Shown here piece after piece: positions 1-7,736 of a stretch of 41,325 bases of DNA. Below the pieces are notes generated by a model. It had not been told where the DNA came from. It was given only the letters and a program-made list of their open reading frames with translations, and ran no database searches. Made by a program: the position numbers and the translations under genes. Each line of letters begins with the position of its first letter. Position 1 is the first letter of the stretch. This stretch comes from a virus: the IMG/VR virus record IMGVR_UViG_3300022744_000051, positions 1 through 41,325 of that record; one strand, written 5' to 3'.

Positions 1-207
1 CGACAGCCAGTAGGGACGAGCTCGTTCCTTGTCGATGATCTTCTGAGCCTGTCCCACCGTCATGATATCTTGAAGCCATGAGGAGTCGAGAGGAGCTGAT
101 GACTCCTCCCGCTGTTCCTTCTTGCGCTCACGGCGCTCACGACTCTTGAGCTTACGGCGTCGAGCCTTCATGCCCTCATCAGCAACGTCTTTCTTGCGCC
201 GTGCCAT
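1..207 (-). CDS. Basic protein of unknown function, 3' part outside the window
   Basis: The first 69 codons of a leftward gene are visible; the reading frame is open to the window edge, so the C-terminus is missing. The start ATG at 207 lies one base after the stop of the upstream gene. The first 40 residues are extremely rich in Arg, Lys and Glu, followed by a stretch ending in PYWLS. I do not recognise the family. A basic N-terminus could bind nucleic acid, but that is only a guess. Confidence 0.7.
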   Translation of the reverse strand, partial: MARRKKDVADEGMKARRRKLKSRERRERKKEQREESSAPLDSSWLQDIMTVGQAQKIIDKERARPYWLS

Positions 208-208
208 A

Positions 209-667
209 TTACTGAACCATCTGCCCTTCCTGCAGTTCGCTGAGGGACTTCACCCATCTCGAGAACAGGGGGCCCTTGCAGTATCCATGATGTCCGCTGA
301 GCATATCAGCCCCTCCCTGTTTCTGCTCCCACAGGGTGGCGAGGACATTGCCGGTGTATCCCCTGACGCCGACCAGACCCGCTTGGATGCCCGGGATGTC
401 AACCGCGCAGACTGTGAACTCTCGGCGATGTCCCTTCTCGCCGACAACCGGCGTAATTTCCACATGGGCCCGGAAGCGGGCAATCGGCAGAGCGGTGTTC
501 ATGATCGCCTGGCAGACAGCGACCGCTACCTCGAGATCCTCCCGCGTCTTATGAAACTCTGGCGAGAGGTCTCCCGAGTAATCGGGATCGACAACCCGGT
601 CTCGCATAATCTGAAGGTTTCCTTCAGCGTGAGCAAGAACACGCGATAGTGCTTCAAGAGAATTCAT
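209..667 (-). CDS. Hypothetical protein, 152 aa
   Basis: A leftward gene with an AGGAAGGA ribosome binding site just before its ATG at 667. Residues 1-60 look helical, and the rest is mixed and Gly-rich (around GVRGYTGN). No signal peptide, membrane segment or metal motif is visible. It lies between a 76-residue and a basic gene in a compact leftward cluster downstream of the ligase. Family not recognised. Confidence 0.75.
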   Translation of the reverse strand: MNSLEALSRVLAHAEGNLQIMRDRVVDPDYSGDLSPEFHKTREDLEVAVAVCQAIMNTALPIARFRAHVEITPVVGEKGHRREFTVCAVDIPGIQAGLVGVRGYTGNVLATLWEQKQGGADMLSGHHGYCKGPLFSRWVKSLSELQEGQMVQ

Positions 668-679
668 TGATCGTCCTTC

Positions 680-910
680 CTATTCAAACAGCTCAGCGAT
701 GCGCTTTAGGTTATCGCTGTCTTCTTCAACAAAGCTAATCGTCGCAGTCATTTCTGCGATGGTAGCAACAAGCTCGTCGCTGTCGTCTTCAATTGCTTTC
801 AATCGTGACAAGACTTCCATTGTCTTGAGCAAACGCGTATCCTGAAGCTCAGCGTGAGTCAACAGAATAGCGCGTACCTGAGCGGCGTCCTCAGCGTTGA
901 TATTAATCAT
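680..910 (-). CDS. Small acidic helical protein, 76 aa
   Basis: Starts at ATG 910 behind AAGGACG. The protein is acidic and almost entirely predicted helix (many Ala, Leu, Glu and Asp, no Gly or Pro), so it may be a small coiled-coil or partner-binding protein. It sits between the ligase and the 152-residue gene. Function unknown. Confidence 0.65.
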   Translation of the reverse strand: MININAEDAAQVRAILLTHAELQDTRLLKTMEVLSRLKAIEDDSDELVATIAEMTATISFVEEDSDNLKRIAELFE

Positions 911-983
911 GTGCAGATCGTCCTTGCGTTGTTAATGCGTCATCATACGATCACAACACGCCTTGAACAACTTATGAATACTC

Positions 984-1907
984 TCAAGACATATCCCAGT
1001 CCGGACGGAAATCTACGAAGTCCACAAAGCCGGGATGGCGGGGCTTGTCCTTCTCTCCCATCCGCTGCTTCTTGTATCGGACCAGTAAGCCGGTCGGATC
1101 CCAGCCTTCAAGGATCATTCGCCAGAGCTGCTCTCGCTGCTCCTTGGTAAACCCGCCCCCGACTCTAACCTCAACGCGGTCCTTGAGGTCGTCGAGTATA
1201 AAACCCCCAAGAGAACCTTTCGCTTTCTTTCCCGCTTTAGCGGAAGATCGCTTGAGCTTGCCAGTAAGCTCACGGGTGGCAGCATTACCATTTCTCATCT
1301 CCTCGAACCATCCCTTGATCCGCCCCTCGGCGGTATCGAAGGGCTTACACTTCAGCAACCAACCTTGCCGGATCGTTGCCTTGCCTTCCTTGTAGGGGCC
1401 GTCTTCATCGCGGAACATGACTCCCTCATATCCTCGACCAAGCGATTCTTCCAAGAACTCCTTGGCATCATCGATGTCCTGGATCAAATAATGGGTTAGA
1501 AGCTTGATCTGGGGGTGAGCCAGCTTCTCCACAAGCTTACGAGCTTCGGTGTAGCGATCATACCAGCCCAGCTTGCCGATCAGGTCTGGTCGGTCGAAGA
1601 CCCATAGTTTGAACCGGGGCTCGCCAGTTCGACTCGTAAGCCCTGAAGAAGTCCTTGACAGAACATTGGCTCCCCGATTACGGCCAACAACTGCCTCCGC
1701 GTCGAGCGCATAGCCAGGAGGTAGAATGCCCTTGAGTTGATTGTGGAAGTGCTCATTGGGGAACCTTGAGAACCTGCTAGTCAGTGGGTGGTCGTGAAGT
1801 ATGCAGCGGAAGCCATCAATCTTGACGGATGCCCACTTCGGAAACTTCACCTGCTCAAGCGACTCAATTGCCTCGCCCTTCATCGGCCGACGGATGGGAA
1901 GCTTCAT
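984..1907 (-). CDS. ATP-dependent DNA ligase (phage type)
   Basis: Seals nicks in duplex DNA through a lysine-AMP intermediate during phage replication. The 307-residue protein has the nucleotidyltransferase motifs in order: motif I KIDG at 29-32 (K29 is the adenylated lysine), a LDAEA motif at 69-73, LWVFD at 101-105, EGVMFR at 161-166 and the motif V lysines at K186/K188. A short OB-like C-terminal part follows. The length matches compact T7-like phage ligases, without the zinc finger or BRCT domains of NAD-dependent enzymes. Its ATG overlaps the previous stop as ATGA (1904-1907) and has AGAGGAAG upstream, so the two genes are coupled. Confidence 0.93.
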   Translation of the reverse strand: MKLPIRRPMKGEAIESLEQVKFPKWASVKIDGFRCILHDHPLTSRFSRFPNEHFHNQLKGILPPGYALDAEAVVGRNRGANVLSRTSSGLTSRTGEPRFKLWVFDRPDLIGKLGWYDRYTEARKLVEKLAHPQIKLLTHYLIQDIDDAKEFLEESLGRGYEGVMFRDEDGPYKEGKATIRQGWLLKCKPFDTAEGRIKGWFEEMRNGNAATRELTGKLKRSSAKAGKKAKGSLGGFILDDLKDRVEVRVGGGFTKEQREQLWRMILEGWDPTGLLVRYKKQRMGEKDKPRHPGFVDFVDFRPDWDMS

Positions 1908-2296
1908 GCTCGCTTCCTCTTAGCAAGCTGTCGCTTCGTCTCTTCTCGATCATTCTCCCGAACAAACCCCTTCTTCAAAACTGGATCCTTGGAGTGATCG
2001 ACCTTCGAGGTTGGTCGCTTGGTAGCAACACGACGGGGAGGAAGCGCGACAGTGATGGGATCCTCATCCACAGGTAGGTATACCACCTGAGGTCGGTAAC
2101 CGAGCAGCTCGGGTATCTTGAGGCCCGGGCCCTGGACCTTCGTCATGAAGGCCGATACCTGCTGCGGTGTAATGCCCATGGCGACAGCCCAGGCAGTTGG
2201 AGAGGTGTGCTTCCCCTGCTTCACCGCATCCTTGAGTAGCTTCTTTAGTCCTCGCTCGGTGATAGCGGTACGCGGAACTCGATACTTCTTTTCCAT
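1904..2296 (-). CDS. Small helix-turn-helix DNA-binding protein
   Basis: The start is placed at ATG 2296 because GGGGGGA lies seven bases upstream; an earlier in-frame ATG at 2359 lacks a well-spaced site. This gives 130 residues. Residues about 28-60 read as a Cro/CI-like helix-turn-helix (AWAVAMGITPQQVSAFM) followed by a PELLGY segment common in phage repressor-like proteins. The C-terminal third is very basic (Lys/Arg). It is coupled to the ligase gene by an ATGA overlap. It probably binds DNA; its targets are unknown. Confidence 0.72.
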   Translation of the reverse strand: MEKKYRVPRTAITERGLKKLLKDAVKQGKHTSPTAWAVAMGITPQQVSAFMTKVQGPGLKIPELLGYRPQVVYLPVDEDPITVALPPRRVATKRPTSKVDHSKDPVLKKGFVRENDREETKRQLAKRKRA

Positions 2297-2392
2297 GTGT
2301 CCCCCCGGTTGGGTGGAGCTACCCGGGGTGTACTCGCGGAACCGAATAACCCCACCCATCTCGTTACAGCGGCGCCGTCCCTTGCCGCGCTG

Positions 2393-2665
2393 TTACTTCT
2401 TCGGCTTCGAGCCGCCCGGCTTGCCGTCGCCGTCATGATCGAAAGGATCAACGGCCCCCTTGGCTTCTTCTTCTTCGAAGTGTTCTTCGAGGGTGGTGAT
2501 CGGGGGCTCACCCTGCTTCACCTCGAGGATATAGCCTTCCACAATGTGGAAGTCCTGCGAGGTGTTCGGCTCAATCTCGATGTCCGTGTTCTCCGAACCG
2601 CTGACGGTACGAAGGCTAACGTGGGCTCCATGAGCACGAGCCTCAACTCGTATGCTGGTTGTCAT
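2393..2665 (-). CDS. Hypothetical 90-aa protein with a C-terminal DxDxDG calcium-type loop
   Basis: First gene of a leftward unit with its own promoter at 2703-2731. The N-terminal 60 residues look like a small beta-rich domain, followed by an acidic linker and a tail containing DHDGDGKPGG (about residues 75-85). That spacing matches an EF-hand or dockerin calcium loop, and such short tails recur in phage proteins. No enzyme motif is seen. Start ATG 2665 has AGGAGACAAAGG upstream. Confidence 0.7.
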   Translation of the reverse strand: MTTSIRVEARAHGAHVSLRTVSGSENTDIEIEPNTSQDFHIVEGYILEVKQGEPPITTLEEHFEEEEAKGAVDPFDHDGDGKPGGSKPKK

Positions 2666-2682
2666 CCTTTGTCTCCTGCTGC

Positions 2683-2731
2683 GTTGAATTGCAACAGGTC
2701 AAAGTATAACGCAATCGCGTTAACTCGTCAA
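2683..2731 (-). promoter_or_regulatory. Sigma70-type promoter with dyads for the 2665 gene
   Basis: On the minus strand TTGACG (2726-2731) and TATACT (2703-2708) are 17 bp apart. The spacer and -10 edge hold a perfect dyad, AACGC-AATC-GCGTT (2708-2721 in plus orientation). A weak hairpin GTTG-AATTG-CAAC (2683-2695) lies just downstream, before the Shine-Dalgarno. Both resemble the dispersed dyad family seen elsewhere in the window. Confidence 0.65.
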
Positions 2732-2735
2732 TGAC

Positions 2736-3020
2736 CTAATTTTCCAGGAATACCAAATCCAAAGACTCGACAACGGGCGTCGGATAAACTAGCCAGGGTC
2801 GGGGGAAGGGTGCCCGATAATCCACACAGGGTATGTGGGTGTAGAAGGGAGTTCCGTGATAGACGTTCAGTCCAATCTCGCAGGCAGTCCATCGGTGGAC
2901 TAATCCCATTACCAACTCAACCTTCAATTCGGGGAAGACAACGAAGAAGCGCTGAGAGTCAGGCCGATACTCAACCTTGGGAAGGTGACCCTTGAGGTCT
3001 ACTCTCTGAACGCCGTCCAT
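2736..3020 (-). CDS. Hypothetical protein, 94 aa
   Basis: Starts at ATG 3020, which overlaps the stop of the upstream 30-residue gene (TAATG), so translation is probably coupled. The protein is rich in aromatic and Pro residues and looks like a small beta domain. It shows no signal peptide or known motif. Function unknown. Confidence 0.65.
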   Translation of the reverse strand: MDGVQRVDLKGHLPKVEYRPDSQRFFVVFPELKVELVMGLVHRWTACEIGLNVYHGTPFYTHIPCVDYRAPFPRPWLVYPTPVVESLDLVFLEN

Positions 3021-3112
3021 TAGCCATTAGCCCGATTAATGTAAGTACCAAAAAGGATGGCGGCGGGTATAGCTACCAGCCAGTAGCCGATAAACCATAC
3101 CCACCAAGGCAT
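3020..3112 (-). CDS. Single-span membrane micropeptide, 30 aa
   Basis: A 30-codon gene running from ATG 3112 to TAA 3020. Nearly the whole product is one hydrophobic segment (MPWWVWFIGYWLVAIPAAIL) with a short polar tail. Both ends are linked to neighbours by TAATG overlaps, which strongly argues that it is translated. It is one of several coupled membrane micropeptides in this window. Function unknown. Confidence 0.62.
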   Translation of the reverse strand: MPWWVWFIGYWLVAIPAAILFGTYINRANG

Positions 3113-3363
3113 TATTCGACTTCTTCGTCCAGGGGCTCGATGTCGTCGAGCTTCGACTTCTTGAGAATTCGATTGTGATGCTTGGCAAGCATCTTTGCAA
3201 TCTTCTTCTGCTTCGCGGGCGACCGGCCGAACTCTTCGTCCTCAGCTTCGCCATCGGCGTATTCCTCATACTTCTCATTAATTGCACCCAGCACCAGCTG
3301 ATACGCCTTGATTGTCGGCGTTGTCTTCCGAGGCTTCGCCGCCGCTTTCGGTTTCTTTGCCAT
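3112..3363 (-). CDS. Small charged protein, 83 aa
   Basis: Starts with a Lys/Ala/Pro-rich segment (MAKKPKAAAKPRK), then a helical charged region, and ends in an acidic tail. Its stop overlaps the start of the 30-residue membrane peptide. It resembles small nucleic-acid-associated phage proteins in composition only; no domain is recognised. Confidence 0.65.
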   Translation of the reverse strand: MAKKPKAAAKPRKTTPTIKAYQLVLGAINEKYEEYADGEAEDEEFGRSPAKQKKIAKMLAKHHNRILKKSKLDDIEPLDEEVE

Positions 3364-3365
3364 TT

Positions 3366-3524
3366 TCAGATTTCCTTGATTTCGACCGTAATGGTCTTTG
3401 GAGCGTCGCCTTTCTTGAAGGCAGACTTCTTGACGTAGAGAGAGGGGATCGGAGCGTCGTCCTCATCGTTCTTAAAAACGAACGTTCCCTTAGTCTCTCT
3501 CTCGAGTTTGAGAGTGGTCTTCAT
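3366..3524 (-). CDS. Small conserved-type phage protein, 52 aa
   Basis: Reads from ATG 3524 (GAGGGA upstream) to TGA 3366. The product is a compact beta-type sequence: it opens MKTTLKLERETKGTFVF, has SLYVKKSAF in the middle and ends in an alternating strand (APKTITVEIKEI). Similar tiny proteins are common in phages of several hosts, but no function is known. Confidence 0.6.
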   Translation of the reverse strand: MKTTLKLERETKGTFVFKNDEDDAPIPSLYVKKSAFKKGDAPKTITVEIKEI

Positions 3525-3584
3525 TTGCAGTATCCCTCGTCATTAAGACAGCGTTATTATTGCAGCGAAGGATACTCTTGTCAA

Positions 3585-3803
3585 CTAGGGATGGAGTGTG
3601 CGAACACCCTTGTAGAGTGCGGAATCGGAGCGAACGCCAAGGTAGGCAGCGGACCAGAGCCGCGCGCCTCTATAGATGTAAGCGGGAGTACTGACCGTGT
3701 CGACCATCGTGCGGTCGAACCATGACATGATGTCCTGCGCCGGGTCGAACCACTGGTTGGGATTGAGGATACCCGCTGAGTCGAAGGTGGCGGCGGTCGA
3801 CAT
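3585..3803 (-). CDS. Hypothetical protein, 72 aa
   Basis: Lies three bases after the 303-residue structural gene and probably shares its transcript. The sequence (PNQWFDPAQDIMSWFDRTMVD, then YRGARLWSAAYLG) looks like a short amphipathic or structural accessory protein. The start at 3803 lacks a strong Shine-Dalgarno, which suggests coupling to the upstream stop. Function unknown. Confidence 0.6.
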   Translation of the reverse strand: MSTAATFDSAGILNPNQWFDPAQDIMSWFDRTMVDTVSTPAYIYRGARLWSAAYLGVRSDSALYKGVRTLHP

Positions 3804-3806
3804 GGT

Positions 3807-4718
3807 TTAACTGATCTCAGCGCGGAAACGGGCGACGGTAGTACTAAAAGCCGCCGCTGCGGGATTAGGCAAAGCAGTGGTCAAGCCACTCGTCGAACTG
3901 GCATACATGATCGGCGCCGTAGAAAGGTCAGTCGTCGTAGTGGACGCTGGAGGGCCGACCAATGTACCCATTGTTGTTGCCGTCACCATCACTCCGACAT
4001 AGAACCAACCGGCTGTACCCACCTTGTAAGGAGCGGTCATAGCAAGTTGCTTACGGGTATTGGCGGCCCATGCTGTTGTTGTTTGATTGGCAGACTGGGC
4101 CAGTAGCACGGGGTTACTTTGGGGGAAAGCGGAGTAAAGGGCGAAAAATTGGTTGGTGGGGCTAGTAAAAGCGGTTGCACAGGTGATCGCTATATTACTA
4201 ACAGTTAAACCCGCGGGGAGCCATATTAGCGATAAGTATAAAGTTCCACTAGTGGGAGCGGTGGTTGCAGTACCAGTCAGGTAGCGCGGGCAAGTCTCCG
4301 CGAGCGTTCCCGTGGTACCATAATTTATAGGAGAAGGCGCAACCGGCGCATAAGGCGCGCCTTGACTGTCGTGGTGCGTCCACCCGCCCATCTCGTCCAG
4401 GACAAGGTTCTCGCCGGGCAGCAGTGTTACACCCATCAGATCGGCGGCATTGGTGCCGTCGAACTGCTGGATGGTCACCTGACAAGACACGGTGGTGCTG
4501 TTGTTCGTCACCCCCATCCATCGGACGTTGCGCTGGACCCCCGCCCCTGGTGACGCCACAATGGTCGTCGTGGTCGCGGTCGTAATCAGCAGGTTGGCCG
4601 GACGCGACGGAGTCACGACCCCGCCGCTGTAATCCGCATACCACGAGTTGATCGTGATCGAGGCCGCAGCGCCCGTGACGATACGAAGAACGTCCGATGT
4701 CGAGGCAAGCATTACCAT
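3807..4718 (-). CDS. Probable virion structural (fibre-associated) protein, 303 aa
   Basis: The start is placed at ATG 4718 because GAGAGGGAC precedes it; the frame is open further upstream, but that part overlaps the previous gene. The protein is rich in Thr, Ala, Ser and Gly with alternating beta strands, including a segment with the jelly-roll-like pattern NNSTTVSCQVTIQQFDG around residues 75-90. This is typical of secreted or virion surface proteins rather than enzymes. It follows two fibre-like genes, so a tail fibre, decoration or receptor-binding role is likely. Confidence 0.62.
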   Translation of the reverse strand: MVMLASTSDVLRIVTGAAASITINSWYADYSGGVVTPSRPANLLITTATTTTIVASPGAGVQRNVRWMGVTNNSTTVSCQVTIQQFDGTNAADLMGVTLLPGENLVLDEMGGWTHHDSQGAPYAPVAPSPINYGTTGTLAETCPRYLTGTATTAPTSGTLYLSLIWLPAGLTVSNIAITCATAFTSPTNQFFALYSAFPQSNPVLLAQSANQTTTAWAANTRKQLAMTAPYKVGTAGWFYVGVMVTATTMGTLVGPPASTTTTDLSTAPIMYASSTSGLTTALPNPAAAAFSTTVARFRAEIS

Positions 4719-4740
4719 GGGAAGTGTCCCTCTCTTACGG

Positions 4741-5526
4741 TTAGGCGAGAACCGTAACGCGATAGGCGTTCGAGGCCGGTGCACTAGCGAAGGTCACAGT
4801 CACATTGTTCGTGTCCGTAGCCACAACGTCTGCGAGAACAAGGGAGTCATCCGCCACAGTTCGGACAGTCACGGAGACGTCCTTTGTACCCAGCGAGTGA
4901 GTGACAGCAATCGAAGTCGAAGCGCCGTTACCGATGTTCGCTGAGAACTTACGGGCAACCACTGCGGTGTCGATGGCGATGCCCGAGCTGATGACGATAC
5001 CCGCGCCAGCAACAGCGCTAACCGCGGAGCCAGCAACGCTGATACCCGTGTTACCCGCGGTCGGTGCAGATCCACCGCCCAACTGCGACCAGGTCGTGGC
5101 CGTGGTGCCGATGGTGATTGTACCGTCTGTGGTAATCATGTAGGCCTTGTCACCGTTCGTAGTACCCTCGGTGACGGTCACCGCGGTGCCGGGGTTCAGT
5201 TCGGTGCCGGTGTCCGCATCAACCGCACGAGTTGGAGCACCCGAAGCGTTGACCGTGTAGATGCCGTTTTCCGAGCCGGTCGACTGGTTCTTGATAAGGA
5301 TACGATCACCCGTTGCCAGCGTCACGCCGTCGATTGACTGACCATTGGCGTAGGCGGTGGCCAGCGCGCCGTTGGCGGTGGTCGCCGCACGAACTGCATT
5401 CTTCCAGCTCAGGCCTCGGGCAACGTTATCCACATACTGCTTGGTTGCGGCATCAGTCGTGGTCGACGGGTCCGCCAGGTTAGTGATCTTCTGGGACTGA
5501 AGATCAAGGCCGTTCATTACCTTCAT
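4741..5526 (-). CDS. Tail fibre-like protein, 261 aa
   Basis: The N-terminal part contains a widespread phage fibre motif: KITNLADPSTTTDAATKQYV (13-32), then GLSWKNAVRAATTAN (38-52) and DGVTLATGDRILIKNQ (66-81). The centre is Thr/Gly-rich, and the C-terminal 70 residues (SIAVTHSLGTKDVSVTV) resemble a trimeric fibre tip domain. Such proteins form virion fibres that contact the host. Start ATG 5526 has AAGGATTAAACC upstream. It belongs to a four-gene fibre cluster. Confidence 0.78.
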   Translation of the reverse strand: MKVMNGLDLQSQKITNLADPSTTTDAATKQYVDNVARGLSWKNAVRAATTANGALATAYANGQSIDGVTLATGDRILIKNQSTGSENGIYTVNASGAPTRAVDADTGTELNPGTAVTVTEGTTNGDKAYMITTDGTITIGTTATTWSQLGGGSAPTAGNTGISVAGSAVSAVAGAGIVISSGIAIDTAVVARKFSANIGNGASTSIAVTHSLGTKDVSVTVRTVADDSLVLADVVATDTNNVTVTFASAPASNAYRVTVLA

Positions 5527-5539
5527 GGTTTAATCCTTC

Positions 5540-5884
5540 TTATAGGAGCAGAACATAGCCCGTCTGCGGGGAGGCGAATACCACGGAGAAATCGGTGGAC
5601 GATGCGTGGATATCCGCAATAACCGCATCGCCACCTGTCAAGAAAACCTGAACCATCGGCTCACGGCCCAGGGGGTGACTCGAGGTCCAGGTAGCTCCCG
5701 CACCGTTGAAGCTGTACTTGGCCGACCCTGTGCCGGCAGGACCTGGGGGTCCTGGGGGACCCGGGATGCCAACATCCTGGAACTCCGCCGAGGTTGTATA
5801 AGACTGGAGGACGAGTGCCGCCACTTCGGTGTCGAAGTGCGCGACCGCCGGGAACGGCTGATCTATGATAGTGACCGATGTCAC
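5540..5884 (-). CDS. Short fibre protein with a collagen-like stretch, 114 aa
   Basis: Uses a GTG start at 5884 that overlaps the previous stop (GTGA). Residues about 40-53 are a short collagen-type repeat (GIPGPPGPPGPAG), followed by a compact domain. Its core, HPLGREPMVQVFLTGGDAV, resembles the tip domain of the neighbouring 261-residue fibre. Collagen-like repeats in phages promote trimerisation of fibres. It is probably a tip or adaptor subunit. Confidence 0.72.
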   Translation of the reverse strand: MTSVTIIDQPFPAVAHFDTEVAALVLQSYTTSAEFQDVGIPGPPGPPGPAGTGSAKYSFNGAGATWTSSHPLGREPMVQVFLTGGDAVIADIHASSTDFSVVFASPQTGYVLLL

Positions 5885-6198
5885 GAACCCAAGTCCACTT
5901 CCACATAGATGGGGTCAGGCGAGTAGCCCGGATTGGAAGCGAAGGTCAAGGCAAGGGAGACGTGGTACTGGTTGTTGACGTTGAGACCCTTGGTCGACGC
6001 CGCGGAGAACTCAAGCTCGCAGACACCGTTCACCGCATCAAGGATGTTGACGGTCGGAGCCACAGCCAGGTTGGTGGAGTAGATAGCGCAGGTTGCGCCG
6101 GTCAAGTCAATCGGCGGGCTGCTGGGTGCGGTAGTCTCACGCCAGGTAAACTGTACCTTCTTGAGTCTGCCGATGAAGACTTTAATTCCAGTAGCCAT
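5881..6198 (-). CDS. Beta-sandwich virion protein (BppU N-domain-like), 105 aa
   Basis: The sequence IKVFIGRLKKVQFTWRET, then PPIDLTGATCAIYS and a final PIYVEVDLGS strand, fits the small beta-sandwich found at the N-terminus of baseplate upper proteins in siphoviruses. It is the first gene of the fibre cluster and overlaps the next one. Its role would be anchoring a fibre to the baseplate; the fold assignment is tentative. Confidence 0.55.
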   Translation of the reverse strand: MATGIKVFIGRLKKVQFTWRETTAPSSPPIDLTGATCAIYSTNLAVAPTVNILDAVNGVCELEFSAASTKGLNVNNQYHVSLALTFASNPGYSPDPIYVEVDLGS

Positions 6199-6231
6199 TG
6201 CCAGACCCCGTCAGGTGTATGGGACCTAATA

Positions 6232-6279
6232 ATAGCCGGCGATATTAAAGAGAATACCTACACCCCGCTCCCCGGCTAT
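6232..6279 (-). terminator. Inverted repeat after thyX, possible terminator or processing site
   Basis: Perfect 8-bp arms, ATAGCCGG (6232-6239) and CCGGCTAT (6272-6279), flank a 32-base loop. On the minus strand the hairpin begins within the thyX stop codon and is followed by TATT. The long loop makes it a weak candidate terminator between thyX and the fibre genes. Confidence 0.4.
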
Positions 6280-7115
6280 CAGAAGACCTCCATGGTGGCT
6301 TCGTGATCGAGCGTCTTGCGGTGCTGGATCCAGCCGGTGAAGTTGCCGTGAAGCTCGGGATGCCGCCATATTACCGGGGTATGGTAATCCGCAAAGTCCG
6401 GAGTGGCCTGGTGCTCGGCGGGTGACGCATGAACCGGCCGGCTTACCACCAGCTTCTCGTACCGCTCTATTTCCGCGTTTACGTCAGCATTGCCATCAAA
6501 GGGCTTATAGCTCAAACGAGCGCAACGGGCCACCGACATCATCTTCAGGGTCTCAATACCCCATCGCCCATCAGATTCCCGCTCGGTTATATAGGGCAAA
6601 TGCCACTGGTCGTAACTCAGCGCCGTAGGCGTCGAAAGGCTTATTTTGTGTCGCATCACTCGCGCTAGCTCGTCAAACTCGGGCTGAGCGTACTCAGAAA
6701 TGCGAAGATCGAAGAAATTTTCCCAGTGCGTTGATGTCACGAGTACGTCGATCCACCCGAACCACTCAAGCGGCCTATTCGCATGTTGCTTGTGCATCCC
6801 CTCCGCCTGCCATCGATTGACCACCGCTCGACAGGTCTCCGCAAGGATCTCCCATTCATCGGCCCACTTCTGCTGAAGCTCGGGGGGTGCCACAATGTCG
6901 GATTGCATTCCGGGCTTGTTCATCCCGAACGTGGGCACGAACAGCGGCTCGGTCAACAACACCTTACTGGGAACCGCTCGACTACTACGGGCGTTGCGAC
7001 TAAAGACGCGATGGGTCATCAGCTCAGAGTGGATCGCTCGCCAGTACCGAAGGTGGAAGGTCGTGAGCCTAATACCCGCGGGGCTGATACTATCACAGAT
7101 TACGTTGGCAAACAT
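6279..7115 (-). CDS. thyX: FAD-dependent thymidylate synthase ThyX
   Basis: Converts dUMP to dTMP with methylene-tetrahydrofolate, FAD and NADPH, without making dihydrofolate. The signature helix is present as THRVFSRNARSSRA (34-47), matching the ThyX pattern RHRxxSxxxxSxR except that the first Arg is Thr, a form I associate with phage ThyX. The C-terminal part contains HASPAEHQA (about 230-238), another ThyX feature. At 278 residues it is slightly longer than the usual 220-250. It is the last enzyme gene of the small-gene operon and its start overlaps the previous stop (TAATG). Confidence 0.92.
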   Translation of the reverse strand: MFANVICDSISPAGIRLTTFHLRYWRAIHSELMTHRVFSRNARSSRAVPSKVLLTEPLFVPTFGMNKPGMQSDIVAPPELQQKWADEWEILAETCRAVVNRWQAEGMHKQHANRPLEWFGWIDVLVTSTHWENFFDLRISEYAQPEFDELARVMRHKISLSTPTALSYDQWHLPYITERESDGRWGIETLKMMSVARCARLSYKPFDGNADVNAEIERYEKLVVSRPVHASPAEHQATPDFADYHTPVIWRHPELHGNFTGWIQHRKTLDHEATMEVF

Positions 7116-7303
7116 TAGCGCTTCCTTGCATATTTCATGAGAAAGGTGAAAGTCTCGAAGTCGTCGAGTGTGCGGCGAGCTTGTCGAGTGACCGACTGAA
7201 CAATGACCTCCTTCTTTTCGATGCGGTCAGTCAAGCTATGAAGCTCGCGGACCACTTCCTCTCCGTTAAGGGCGAAACGGAAACTCTTCTTCTCCCCGCT
7301 CAT
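7115..7303 (-). CDS. Hypothetical protein, 62 aa
   Basis: A small, highly charged and mostly helical protein (many Arg, Lys and Glu). Its stop overlaps the thyX start and its own start overlaps the preceding gene as ATGA, so it is translated as part of a coupled chain. No motif recognised. Confidence 0.62.
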   Translation of the reverse strand: MSGEKKSFRFALNGEEVVRELHSLTDRIEKKEVIVQSVTRQARRTLDDFETFTFLMKYARKR

Positions 7304-7497
7304 CGAAAAAACTCCCCATCCGGTCCAATAAGAACATCATCGTGGATGTAGGCGAGCGTCTCAATCTCGGCCCCCCCATGATCTATCCCACAAAGGATCC
7401 AAGTTGGAAACTCTTCCTGCGGAGGCCAGTTTCGCTGCTCGTCATCAGTCAACTGGCGAAGGACCAACGACCGATTAAGTAGTGTCTCCAATTTCAT
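7300..7497 (-). CDS. Hypothetical protein, 65 aa
   Basis: An acidic protein with DDEQRNWPPQEEFPTW in the centre and a GPDGEFFR end. It overlaps both neighbours by four bases (ATGA), consistent with a coupled operon. No family recognised. Confidence 0.6.
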   Translation of the reverse strand: MKLETLLNRSLVLRQLTDDEQRNWPPQEEFPTWILCGIDHGGAEIETLAYIHDDVLIGPDGEFFR

Positions 7498-7736
7498 TTC
7501 TTAAATTCCCTCTTACAGAACGGGCACCGAGGCTCCGAGATAAGGTGATACTCCCCGGGAAGTCCCGGCTTGCCCTCCTCAAAGATGACAGTCTCAATCT
7601 CATACCCCTCCGCCCGAAGCTTACAGATACGAACATGGAGAGATTTACGGCTGCTAGCATACGCTCGCCAGTCCGCCGCTACTAGGGGCCCCTTACGCAA
7701 ACGATCAAGGAGCTGCGATTTATTACTTACCCGCAT
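7494..7736 (-). CDS. Small winged-helix DNA-binding protein with a zinc knuckle
   Basis: Residues 6-48 form a winged helix-turn-helix of the short phage type (LLDRLRKGPLVAADW, then SLHVRICKLRAEGYEIETV). The C-terminal end carries CPFCK, half of a zinc-binding pair. This layout is common in small phage regulators and helicase-associated proteins. It is coupled to the next gene by ATGA. The target is unknown. Confidence 0.68.
   Translation of the reverse strand: MRVSNKSQLLDRLRKGPLVAADWRAYASSRKSLHVRICKLRAEGYEIETVIFEEGKPGLPGEYHLISEPRCPFCKREFKK

Noticed and set aside
3312-3725. Rightward frame of 137 codons
   Set aside because: It opposes three small leftward genes with clear start signals and coupling.
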